Assembly (NCBI RefSeq): GCF_014204865.1
Contig: NZ_JACHMG010000001.1
Span: forward strand, 3,870,501-3,934,500
Source: Amycolatopsis jiangsuensis
Lineage (GTDB): Bacteria; Actinomycetota; Actinomycetes; Mycobacteriales; Pseudonocardiaceae
Direction of reading: 5' to 3'
Length of the DNA: 64,000 nucleotides
Below the pieces are notes generated by a model. That model was not told where the DNA came from. It did not search any database and saw only the letters and a list, made by a program, of their open reading frames with translations. The translations under genes and the position numbers were made by a program. Positions 52,475-59,948 of the stretch are shown piece after piece; positions within the stretch are counted from its first letter, which is position 1, and each line of letters begins with the position of its first letter.

Positions 52475-53362
52475 TCAGTGCGGTGTGCGGCGCCGCAGGC
52501 CGGCCGCGGCGGCCAGGAGCACCGAAGTCCCGGCGGCCAGCCAGCCGACCACGCGCGACAGCTCCACCGCACGCGTGACGTGCCCGGCGTCCGGATTGCG
52601 CCCGACCCCCAGCACCGGCAGCTCCACGACACCCTCCGGGTACACCGTCCGGCCACCGACGCGGATCTCCAGCGCCCCGGCGAACGCCGCCTCCACCCGG
52701 CCCGCGTTCGGGCTCGGGTGGGCGATCGTGTCCCGCCGCCAGGCCCGCCACGCCCCGCCGGCCGAGCCACCGACCACCGGCGCCGCCACGACGGTCAGCG
52801 CGGCCGCGGCACGGGTCGGCAGGAGATGGACCAGTTCGTCGAGCCGTGCGATGACCCAGTTGCCCGGCGCCGCGCGGCGCAGCACGCCGAGCGTGCGCGA
52901 CGCGAGCAGCCCCGGCACGCCGGCGACCGCACCCCACAACAGCGGCGCGACGACCACTTCGGACGTGTTCTCCGCGAGGGTTTCCACCGAGGCACGGGAA
53001 AGTCCCACCGTGGCGAGCCCGTCGGACACACGTGGGTCCAGTTCGGACAGTGTGGTGCGGGCGGGCGCCAGCCTGCCCTCTTCGAGATCGCGGGCCAGCT
53101 CGGTGCCCTGTGCGACGAGACCGGTCGCGCCGACCACCGCCCAGGTCGTGACCGCCGTCGCGGCCGCCTGCACCACCGGACGTCCGCGGCCGCTCCGTTC
53201 CGCCAGCGCACCCGCGGCGACCGCCGCACCGGCCAGCACGAGGCCGGTCCGCCCCGGGGCGACCCGGCGGAACGCGGTGACCGGCGGCCGCTTTCGCGGG
53301 TCACCGAGTGCCCCGTCGGCAGCCAGTCCGAGCATCAAGCCGATCGCGCGCGCCGCGCTCAC
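52475..53362 (-). CDS. cobD: Adenosylcobinamide-phosphate synthase CobD/CbiB
   Basis: A 295-residue membrane enzyme that attaches aminopropanol (or its phosphate) to adenosylcobyric acid in cobalamin synthesis. Family segments are GLMLGLAADGALGDPRKRPPVTAF, AVEGLSRASVETLAENTSEVVVAPLLWGAVAGVPG (here VGLSRASVETLAENTSEVVVAPLLWG), WVIARLDELVHLLPTRAAAALTV and HPSPNAGRVEAAFAGAL. The GTG at 53362 has a GGGGGG run upstream; the longer frame (to 53473) is the regulator's antisense. Matches Rv2236c. No cobalamin riboswitch and no other cob gene is near. Confidence 0.9.
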   Translation of the reverse strand: MSAARAIGLMLGLAADGALGDPRKRPPVTAFRRVAPGRTGLVLAGAAVAAGALAERSGRGRPVVQAAATAVTTWAVVGATGLVAQGTELARDLEEGRLAPARTTLSELDPRVSDGLATVGLSRASVETLAENTSEVVVAPLLWGAVAGVPGLLASRTLGVLRRAAPGNWVIARLDELVHLLPTRAAAALTVVAAPVVGGSAGGAWRAWRRDTIAHPSPNAGRVEAAFAGALEIRVGGRTVYPEGVVELPVLGVGRNPDAGHVTRAVELSRVVGWLAAGTSVLLAAAAGLRRRTPH

Positions 53363-53390
53363 CAGTCGCCCCCCGGAAACGTGGAAGAGT

Positions 53391-54098
53391 TCAGGCGCTG
53401 AGGTTACTCGACACCGCGACGGCGATTTCGTCGCGTGCCTGCTCCACGATGTCGCGCATCGCCCGCTCGGCACGAGCGGCGTCGGCCAGGCCGACTGCCT
53501 CGGCCACCTCGACGTGCCAAGCCACCGCTTCCGGCTGTGGCTGCTCGGGCATCAGGCCGTGTTCGGTGCGCCCGGCCAGCACTTCGGCGACCACAGAGGA
53601 CAGCTGCGCGAACATCGGATTCCGGGACGCGGACAGCAGCAGACTGTGGAACGCGACGTCGTGCCCGAGGAAGGCGTCCAGATCCCGCTCCTGCGCCGTG
53701 TCCGCGAGGTGGGTGGCCAGCGCGCGGATCCGGCCGCGTTCCTCCGGCGTCGCCCGCAGCGCGGCGAACCGGGCCGCGCAGGGCTCGGCCGCCGAGCGCA
53801 GCTCCGTCAGGGTGCGCAGCGCCGGCGTGCGGTTCGCGCCGTCGAGCTGCCAGCGGATCAGCCGCGGGTCGTAGTGGTTCCACTCGGCCGGTTCCCGCAC
53901 CGTGACGCCGACCCGCCGGCGGCTGCTGGTCAGCCCCATCGTCTCCAGTACGCGAACGACCTCGCGCGCCACTGTGCGCGAGGCACCGTAGTGTTCCTGC
54001 AGCTCGTCCGAACGCAGCACGGCCCCCGGCACCAGCTCGCCGTTCGCGATGGCCGCGCCGAGTTCGTCGAGCATCTGCTCGTGCCGATCACTGCCCAC
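53391..54098 (-). CDS. gntR: FadR-family (GntR superfamily) regulator of gluconate genes
   Basis: A 235-residue repressor-type protein. Residues about 4-70 are the winged helix-turn-helix (LRSDELQEHYGASRTVAREVVRVLETMGLTSSRRRVGVTV). The rest is an FCD helical domain with DVAFHSLLLSASRNPMF and WHVEVAEAV, the metal/ligand histidines. It is divergent from gluconokinase and gluconate permease, and the spacer holds two palindromes of the GT-N-AC class, one overlapping its own -35. Gluconate or a phosphogluconate is the likely inducer (inference). GTG start with a leaderless -10 at six bases. Confidence 0.85.
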   Translation of the reverse strand: MGSDRHEQMLDELGAAIANGELVPGAVLRSDELQEHYGASRTVAREVVRVLETMGLTSSRRRVGVTVREPAEWNHYDPRLIRWQLDGANRTPALRTLTELRSAAEPCAARFAALRATPEERGRIRALATHLADTAQERDLDAFLGHDVAFHSLLLSASRNPMFAQLSSVVAEVLAGRTEHGLMPEQPQPEAVAWHVEVAEAVGLADAARAERAMRDIVEQARDEIAVAVSSNLSA

Positions 54099-54104
54099 CG
54101 GGCC

Positions 54105-54110
54105 AATCTA
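54105..54110 (-). promoter_or_regulatory. -10 element, leaderless promoter of gntR
   Basis: On the gene strand TAGATT, six bases, GTG 54098. The expected -35 falls on AGTACT at 54128-54133, inside the first operator palindrome. Confidence 0.5.
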
Positions 54111-54126
54111 ACCGTCTGATTCGATT

Positions 54127-54158
54127 AAGTACTACTTCTTCTTGATTAAGTAGTACTT
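54127..54158. promoter_or_regulatory. Twin palindromic operators of the gluconate regulon
   Basis: AAGTACTACTT (54127-54137) and AAGTAGTACTT (54148-54158) are perfect 11-bp palindromes of form AAGTANTACTT, each preceded by GATT. They lie 21 bases centre to centre, two helical turns, so two dimers could bind the same face. The core GT-N-AC fits FadR/GntR operators. The second overlaps a possible gntK promoter (TTGATT 54142-54147). Confidence 0.8.
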
Positions 54159-54200
54159 TTGAGTTTGACTCTCCGGGACACGAAGGCGTGGGAGGTGCGG

Positions 54201-54695
54201 ATGACAGTCATCGTGGTGATGGGCGTGTCGGGCTCGGGCAAGACGACGGTCGGCACCGCCGTGGCGCAGCGGCTCGGCGTCGACTACGCCGAGGCCGACA
54301 CCTTCCACCCGCCGGCCAACATCGCGAAGATGACCGCCGGGCATCCGCTCACCGACGCCGACCGCGCGCCCTGGCTCGCCGAGATCGCGAAGTGGATCGC
54401 CGCGCACCAGGACAGTGGCGGTGTGGTCAGCTCTTCGGCACTCAAGCGGTCCTACCGGGACGTGCTGCGCGGCGGTGGCGCGGTGTGGTTCCTGCATCTG
54501 CACGGCGCCCGTGAGCTGCTCGCCGAGCGGATGAAGACGCGAAGCGGCCACTTCATGCCGGTCTCGCTGCTCGACTCACAGCTCGCCGACCTCGAACCCC
54601 TGCAGCCGGACGAACCGGGCCGTACCTTCGATCTCGCGCAATCCCCCGCCGAACTGGTCGACGCGGCGCTGAGCGCTTTCCGGGAGCACGCATGA
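54201..54695 (+). CDS. gntK: Gluconokinase, GntK type
   Basis: A 164-residue cytoplasmic kinase making 6-phosphogluconate for the pentose phosphate pathway. The P-loop is [49 protein letters not shown] is the substrate/lid block typical of the small bacterial GntK, and SSALKRSYRDVLR contains a phosphate-binding Lys/Arg. Length matches the family. GGGAGG (54190-54195) lies five bases before the ATG at 54201. It overlaps gntP by four bases and follows the twin operator. Confidence 0.93.
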   Translation: MTVIVVMGVSGSGKTTVGTAVAQRLGVDYAEADTFHPPANIAKMTAGHPLTDADRAPWLAEIAKWIAAHQDSGGVVSSSALKRSYRDVLRGGGAVWFLHLHGARELLAERMKTRSGHFMPVSLLDSQLADLEPLQPDEPGRTFDLAQSPAELVDAALSAFREHA

Positions 54696-56059
54696 CGATC
54701 CTCGCCGCCGGCTGGACCGGCCACGACACCCGCCTGATCATCGCGACGCTGCTCGCCATCGCGGTGATCGTCGTCCTGATCAGCAAGGTCAAACTGCATC
54801 CGCTGCTCGCGCTGACGCTCGGCTCGATCGCGCTCGGGCTGATCGCCGGGATGCCGGTGGACAAGCTGTTGAAGAGCTTCACGAAGGGGGTCGGCGACAC
54901 CGTCGCGTCGGTCGGCGTGCTGATCGCGTTCGGCGCGATACTCGGCAAGCTGCTCGCCGATTCCGGTGGCGCGGACCGGATCGTGGACACCGTGCTCGGC
55001 AGGGTCCGCGGCCGTGGGCTGCCGTGGGCGATGGCGCTGGTGGCCGCGTTGATCGGGCTGCCGATGTTCTTCGAGATCGGGCTCGTGATGCTGATCCCGG
55101 TCGTGCTGCTGGTCGCCAAGCGCAGCGGAAAACCCGTGCTGCTGGTGGGCGTTCCGGCGCTGGCCGGGCTTTCCGTGCTGCACGGGCTGGTGCCGCCGCA
55201 CCCGGGACCGCTGGCCGCCGCGGGGGCACTGAACGCGAACGTCGGCATCACCCTGGCCCTCGGCCTGCTCGTCGGACTGCCGACGGTGGTCATCGCCGGG
55301 CCGCTGTTCGGCCGCGTCGCCGCGAAGCTGGTGCCGAACGTCGAGCCGCCACAGCGGCTCGTGCCGGAATCCGAAAGCAGCGACCCGAAACACCGGCCGA
55401 GCTTCGCCGCGACGCTGTCCACTGTGCTCCTGCCGGTGGTGCTGATGCTCGCGAAGGCGCTGGCCGACATCTTGGCGGGCAAGGAGAACACCGTCCGCAA
55501 GGTGCTCGACTTCGTCGGCGACCCGCTGGTCGCGCTGCTGCTGGCGGTGCTGGTCGGCATGGTCGTGCTGGGCCGCCCGGCGCTGCTGAACCGCGAGCGG
55601 CTGTCCTCGATCGTCGGCGATTCACTGGCCCCGATCGCCGGCATCGTGCTGATCGTGGCCGCGGGCGGCGGGTTCAAGCAGACCCTGGTGGACGCCGGGG
55701 TCGGCGACGTGATCACGAACCTCTCCACCGGCGCGCACCTTTCGCCGCTGCTGCTCGGCTGGCTGGTCGCCGTCGCGATCCGCCTGGCGACCGGCTCGGC
55801 CACGGTGGCGACCGTGTCCGCCGCGGGCATCGTGGCACCGCTGGCAGCCACTCTCGACCCGACGCACAACGCCCTGCTGGTCCTGGCCATCGGCGCCGGC
55901 TCGCTGTTCTTCTCCCACCTGAACGACGCCGGATTCTGGCTGGTGAAGGAGTACTTCGGGATGTCGGTGGGCCAGACGCTCAAGAGCTGGTCGGTGATGG
56001 AGACGGTGATCTCGGTGATCGCGATCGCGCTGATCCTGCCGCTGGGAGCACTGTTGTAG
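54692..56059 (+). CDS. gntP: Gluconate:H+ symporter, GntP family
   Basis: A 455-residue permease with about twelve to thirteen helices. Typical segments are DKLLKSFTKGVGDTVASVGVLIAFGAILGKLLADSGGADRI, LIGLPMFFEIGLVMLIPVVLLVAK, HGLVPPHPGPLAAAG and AVAIRLATGSATVATVSAAGIV with SHLNDAGFWLVKEYFGMSV. Import of gluconate (or a related aldonate) fits its 4-bp overlap with the kinase gene, so uptake and phosphorylation are produced together. The gene is followed by a strong hairpin at 56163. Confidence 0.93.
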   Translation: MTILAAGWTGHDTRLIIATLLAIAVIVVLISKVKLHPLLALTLGSIALGLIAGMPVDKLLKSFTKGVGDTVASVGVLIAFGAILGKLLADSGGADRIVDTVLGRVRGRGLPWAMALVAALIGLPMFFEIGLVMLIPVVLLVAKRSGKPVLLVGVPALAGLSVLHGLVPPHPGPLAAAGALNANVGITLALGLLVGLPTVVIAGPLFGRVAAKLVPNVEPPQRLVPESESSDPKHRPSFAATLSTVLLPVVLMLAKALADILAGKENTVRKVLDFVGDPLVALLLAVLVGMVVLGRPALLNRERLSSIVGDSLAPIAGIVLIVAAGGGFKQTLVDAGVGDVITNLSTGAHLSPLLLGWLVAVAIRLATGSATVATVSAAGIVAPLAATLDPTHNALLVLAIGAGSLFFSHLNDAGFWLVKEYFGMSVGQTLKSWSVMETVISVIAIALILPLGALL

Positions 56060-56082
56060 CGGCGGCAGGTGCCCGTTTCGTG

Positions 56083-56232
56083 CTACCGGACGCCTTCGTT
56101 TCCCGTCACCTTGACGACTTCGATGTCCGGCAGCGCGGAGCGGGTCCCCTGCATCAGGTCGCGGTCGTCCGCGGCGGGCGACTGTCCGCCGCGGACGACC
56201 ACAGGCCGGATCACCGCCGTCCTTCCGGTCAT
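56083..56232 (-). CDS. Possible 49-residue protein downstream of nudC
   Basis: A reverse-strand frame of 50 codons, 13 bases after the nudC stop: MTGRTAVIRPVVVRGGQSP..., ending KVTGNEGVR. Third-position GC is high and it starts with a normal ATG, but no clear ribosome site is seen. It contains a 15-bp perfect hairpin, which argues that the region may be a terminator instead. I do not recognise the sequence. Confidence 0.3.
   Translation of the reverse strand: MTGRTAVIRPVVVRGGQSPAADDRDLMQGTRSALPDIEVVKVTGNEGVR
56163..56200. terminator. 15-bp perfect hairpin between gntP and nudC
   Basis: GGTCGTCCGCGGCGG (56163-56177) and CCGCCGCGGACGACC (56186-56200) are exact complements around an eight-base loop. 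It lies between two convergent genes and could terminate both; no U-tract follows. Confidence 0.65.
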
Positions 56233-56245
56233 CCAGCCGGAAGTC

Positions 56246-57265
56246 TCACTCCTCCGCGTCCGCCCATGCTTGCAGCATCACGCGGGCGATGGAGGAGTTG
56301 CCGGGCAGCAGCAGAGTGGCTGAGCCGTTCGCGATCGGGGTCGGGATCGGCTCCGTGGTCGGGGTTCCACTGTTGCGGAAGGCCGCGCGCAGGTCGGCCC
56401 GCGACACCCACAGCGCCTCCTCGATCTCGCCGTCGGCCGGCACCAGCGGGGCCGAACGGTCGGCCCGTGCGGTGAAGCCCAGCATGATCGAACGCGGGAA
56501 CGGCCACGGCTGGCTGCCGAGGTAGCGCACGTCGGAGACCTCGGCGCCGACCTCCTCGCGGATTTCCCGCGAGACGCAGCCCTCCAGCGATTCACCGGCT
56601 TCGACGAACCCGGCCAGCACCGAGTAGCGGCCTTCCGGCCACACCGGCTGGCGGGCCAGCAGCACGTGCGAACCGTTGACGCCGTCGGTGTCGTGCACCA
56701 GGCAGATCACCGCGGGGTCGGTGCGCGGGTACTCCTCGTGGCCCTTGGCGGTGCAGCGGCTCGCCCAGCCGAAGTGGGCCAGCTGCGTCGGTGAACCGTC
56801 ACGGGTGCAGAACCGGGACTGCCTCCGCCAGTGCCGCAGCGCCTGCGCGGTGGTGAACAGCCCGGCCGACGTGTCGTCCAGCTGGTCGCCGTAGCCCCTC
56901 AGGTCGACCCAGATCTCGCCGTCGACGCGGGGCACCTCCTCGACCACGCCCCAGCTGCCCGCCATCCGCACGGTGTCCGCGTCGCCCTCGATGCGGCCGG
57001 GCATCGACCAGTAGTCGACGTCCTCCCATTCGCCGAGGAACACCGCGTCGAGTGGTGGTTCCGCGCCGAAGTCGACCGCCTTGCGGGTGGCCAGCGCGGA
57101 ACCGCCCTCGGTCACCGGTGTGCGGCCGGTGTCGTCGAGCAGCACCACGCGTGCCTCCGGCCACTTCACTGCCAGCCGCTCCGGGTTGGTGCGCAAGGTT
57201 TCCTGCCGGTCCACGGTGGAGCGAGACAGCGTCGGCAGTGCGCCGAGGGCGAACGGTGCGGTCAT
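56246..57265 (-). CDS. nudC: NudC-type NADH pyrophosphatase with degraded zinc ribbon
   Basis: A 339-residue Nudix hydrolase that splits NADH/NAD+ to nicotinamide mononucleotide and AMP and can remove NAD caps from RNA. The Nudix box is GFVEAGESLEGCVSREIREEVGAEV, and the NADH-specific motif is SQPWPFPRS after it. The zinc ribbon that normally has four cysteines keeps only two: FCTRDGSPT (second Cys replaced by Asp) and SRCTAKGHEEYPRTDP. ATG 57265 overlaps the M16 gene's stop by one base. It is the last of three coupled genes. Confidence 0.9.
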   Translation of the reverse strand: MTAPFALGALPTLSRSTVDRQETLRTNPERLAVKWPEARVVLLDDTGRTPVTEGGSALATRKAVDFGAEPPLDAVFLGEWEDVDYWSMPGRIEGDADTVRMAGSWGVVEEVPRVDGEIWVDLRGYGDQLDDTSAGLFTTAQALRHWRRQSRFCTRDGSPTQLAHFGWASRCTAKGHEEYPRTDPAVICLVHDTDGVNGSHVLLARQPVWPEGRYSVLAGFVEAGESLEGCVSREIREEVGAEVSDVRYLGSQPWPFPRSIMLGFTARADRSAPLVPADGEIEEALWVSRADLRAAFRNSGTPTTEPIPTPIANGSATLLLPGNSSIARVMLQAWADAEE

Positions 57266-58644
57266 CAGTCCCGCACCGTGACGCCGCCGAGCGCACTCAG
57301 CTTGGGTGCCAGCATGTCCGCGTCGCCGACCACCACACCGGTGAACCGGCCGGGGGCGAAGAACTCCAGCGCCGCCTCGGCCACCTGCGCACCGGTGACC
57401 GCGGCGACCCGCTTCGGGTGCTCCTGCAGCCACTCCACGCCCAGCCCGGTCGTGGCCAGCGCCATCAGCTGCGCGGCCAGCCCCGCCTGCGACGACGTGG
57501 CGGTGACCAGCGAGCCGATCGCGTACTGCCGCACCGACTCGACCTCCTCGTCGGTCGGCGGCACGAGCCCGAGCCTGGCCAGTTCGTAGCGGGTCTCCAG
57601 CAGCGCGGCGGCGGTCACCTCGTTGGCGGTGTCGGCGTCGACGTTCACCACCGCCTGGTCGCCGGTGAACTCGAATCCCGAGTGCGCGCCGTAGGTGTAG
57701 CCCTTGTCCTCCCGGATGTTCTCCACCAGCCGGGACGAGAAGTAACCACCGTAGGCCAGGTTCGCCAGCTGCAGGGCCGGATAACGCGGATCGGTGCGCG
57801 GCACGGTCTGCGCGGACAGCCGGATCTGCGACTGCACCGCACCGGCGCGCGGCACCAGCAGCACGTCGCCGCCGGCCAGCTCCGGCAGCGGGGGCAACTG
57901 CACCGCGGAACGCTCCGACGCCCATCCTCCGAGCGCACGCTCCAGCTCCGCCGGGACCGCCTGCGGGTCGATGTCGCCGACCAGCACCAGTACGGATCCG
58001 CGCGGCAGCACCGAAGCCGCGTGCAGCGCCCGCACCTGCTCCGGCGTCACGGCCGCGACATCGTCGGCCTCGGGCACCTCGCGCGTGGCCGGGTGGTCGC
58101 CGTAGCGGTGCTTCTGCAGCGCCTCACGGGCGATCGTGCGCGGCTGCGTCCGCGAGACGGCGATGCGCTCGATCAGCCGGTCACGCTCCCGCTCGACCTC
58201 GCCGTCGGCGTAGGTGGCGCCGGTGAGCACGTCGCCGAGTACGTCGAGCAGCGTGGGCAGCCCGTCGGCGAGCGCGGAAGCGTTGAGGTAGAGCCGTTCC
58301 GGGTCGACGCCGGCGCCGAGGTCCCCGCCGATCAGCGCCAGCTCGGCGTCGATCTCCACGCGGTCGCGGCGCGCGGTGCCGGTGAGCAGCGTCTCGGCGA
58401 GCACCTCGGCGGTGGCCGGGTGCAGCCGGTCCTCGCCGGCGAACGGAATCCACAGCCGCAGCTCGACCAGCGGCACGGTGGCCTTGCGCACGGCCAGCAC
58501 GCGCAGCCCGTTGGCCAGCGTGGTGTCCACATGCGACAGCTCGGCGGCGCCGCGCGCGGCGCCGAGGGCGGGCAGCGGACGGGGCCCGGTGGCGGTGCGG
58601 CCGATTTCCTCCGCGCTGCGGTGGGCCTGCGTGGGGGAACTCAC
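57265..58644 (-). CDS. M16 peptidase-like protein lacking the zinc motif
   Basis: A 459-residue protein with the M16 two-lobe architecture (LRVLAVRKATVPLVELRLWIPFAGE..., SDEV-like C-terminal lobe, YTYGAHSGFEFTGDQAVVNV). The inverted zinc site HXXEH is absent: the matching segment reads ATAEVLAETLLTG. It probably forms a heterodimer with the active subunit encoded just upstream, as in MppA/MppB-like or PqqL pairs; this is inference from gene order (4-bp overlap). The substrate is unknown. GTG start with no strong ribosome site, consistent with coupling. Confidence 0.87.
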   Translation of the reverse strand: MSSPTQAHRSAEEIGRTATGPRPLPALGAARGAAELSHVDTTLANGLRVLAVRKATVPLVELRLWIPFAGEDRLHPATAEVLAETLLTGTARRDRVEIDAELALIGGDLGAGVDPERLYLNASALADGLPTLLDVLGDVLTGATYADGEVERERDRLIERIAVSRTQPRTIAREALQKHRYGDHPATREVPEADDVAAVTPEQVRALHAASVLPRGSVLVLVGDIDPQAVPAELERALGGWASERSAVQLPPLPELAGGDVLLVPRAGAVQSQIRLSAQTVPRTDPRYPALQLANLAYGGYFSSRLVENIREDKGYTYGAHSGFEFTGDQAVVNVDADTANEVTAAALLETRYELARLGLVPPTDEEVESVRQYAIGSLVTATSSQAGLAAQLMALATTGLGVEWLQEHPKRVAAVTGAQVAEAALEFFAPGRFTGVVVGDADMLAPKLSALGGVTVRD

Positions 58645-59936
58645 TGTTCGTCCGTCCCTTCGGTGGTGGCGGGGTTCACGACGAGGACCGCGCGCGCGTC
58701 CGGCCGCAGCGCCTTCGCCGCGGCCGACACGGCTTCGCCGGTGACCGCGGCCATCCGGTCGGCGAGCTGGTACACCAGCGACGCGTCGCCGTAGAGCAGT
58801 TCGAAAGCGCCGAGCGCGAGCGTGCGCGAGACCAGGCGGTCGTGCTCGGAGTGCAGGCCGGCCGCCCAGCGGGCGGTGACCTTCTTCAGCTCCTGCGCGT
58901 CCGGCGGGGTGGCCGCGAGCTTCTCCAGCTCCTCGTCGAGCGCCGCCAGCACGCGTTCGCGCGGCACGTCCGGCGGGTGGATCGCGGTGATCGTGAAGGT
59001 GTCCGGGTCGCGGGCCTCGAACGGGCCGAACAGCCCGGCGCCCGCGCCGATGTCGACCACCAGCGGTTCGACGTGCACCAGGCGCTGCTGCAGCCGCGAG
59101 CCGTCACCGTCGGTGAGCACGCCGGCGAGGACCAGGTGCGCGAGGTAGCCGTCGACGTCGTTGATCGGGTCCGGCATCCGGTAGCCCACGGCCAGCGCCG
59201 GCAGTGGCGCGTGCGGATCGTCGTGCTCGCCGACCAGCTCGCGCTCCGGCGGCGGTTCGGCGAACGAACGGCGCGGCGGCGCCGGACGGTGCGGCACGTC
59301 GCCGAAGTGCTTCTGGATGAGCTCCTTCGCGCCGGCCACCTCGAGGTCACCGGCGACGGTGAGCACGGCGTTGGCCGGCGAGTAGAAGGTGTCGAAGAAC
59401 GCGGCGCAGTCGTCCAGCGTCGCGCCCTCCAGGTCCTCGAACGCGCCGTAGCCGTCGTGCGCGTTGGCGAAGCTGGAGTAGAGCACCGGCGGCAGCAGGA
59501 TCCACGGGAACCCGCCGTAGGGCCGGTTGCGCACGTTGAGCCGGATCTCCTCCTTGACGACCTCGATCTGGTTCGCCAGGTTCTCCGCGGTCAGCTTCGG
59601 CGCGCGCATCCGGTCGGCCTCGAGGAACAGGGCCCGCTCGAGCGCGGCGCTCGGCAGCACCTCGAAGTAGTCGGTGTAGTCCGGGTGCGTGGATCCGTTG
59701 AAGGTGCCGCCGCTGGACTGCACGTGCCGGAAGTGCGCGAGCTTCTCGAGGCTCTCGCTGCCCTGGAACATCAGGTGCTCGAAGAGGTGCGCGAACCCCG
59801 TGAGCCCCTCCGGTTCGGAGCGGAAGCCCACGTCGTAGTGCACGCTGACGCCGACCACCGGCGCGGTCGGGTCCGGTGCGAGCACCACGCGCAGACCGTT
59901 GTCGAGAGTGAAGCGGACGAGCTCGGGATCGGCCAT
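58641..59936 (-). CDS. M16 zinc metallopeptidase, active subunit
   Basis: A 431-residue peptidase. The HXXEH zinc motif is intact in GFAHLFEHLMFQGS, and the downstream glutamate ligand is in the AANLANQIEVVKEEI region. It belongs to the pitrilysin/mitochondrial-processing class that degrades small peptides. No signal peptide is seen, so it acts in the cytoplasm or on a partly exported partner. TAGGGT, six bases and ATG 59936 give a leaderless promoter. It begins the M16 - M16 - nudC operon. Its 5' end is nine bases from the 3' end of the DUF2207 gene. Confidence 0.9.
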   Translation of the reverse strand: MADPELVRFTLDNGLRVVLAPDPTAPVVGVSVHYDVGFRSEPEGLTGFAHLFEHLMFQGSESLEKLAHFRHVQSSGGTFNGSTHPDYTDYFEVLPSAALERALFLEADRMRAPKLTAENLANQIEVVKEEIRLNVRNRPYGGFPWILLPPVLYSSFANAHDGYGAFEDLEGATLDDCAAFFDTFYSPANAVLTVAGDLEVAGAKELIQKHFGDVPHRPAPPRRSFAEPPPERELVGEHDDPHAPLPALAVGYRMPDPINDVDGYLAHLVLAGVLTDGDGSRLQQRLVHVEPLVVDIGAGAGLFGPFEARDPDTFTITAIHPPDVPRERVLAALDEELEKLAATPPDAQELKKVTARWAAGLHSEHDRLVSRTLALGAFELLYGDASLVYQLADRMAAVTGEAVSAAAKALRPDARAVLVVNPATTEGTDEQ

Positions 59937-59942
59937 GCCCCC

Positions 59943-59948
59943 ACCCTA
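59943..59948 (-). promoter_or_regulatory. -10 element, leaderless promoter of M16 operon
   Basis: TAGGGT, then GGGGGC, then ATG 59936 on the gene strand. It overlaps the end of the DUF2207 coding region. Confidence 0.5.

Noticed and set aside
53300..53400. Cobalamin riboswitch upstream of cobD
   Set aside because: Only about 30 bases separate cobD from the regulator gene; no room and no B12-box sequence seen.
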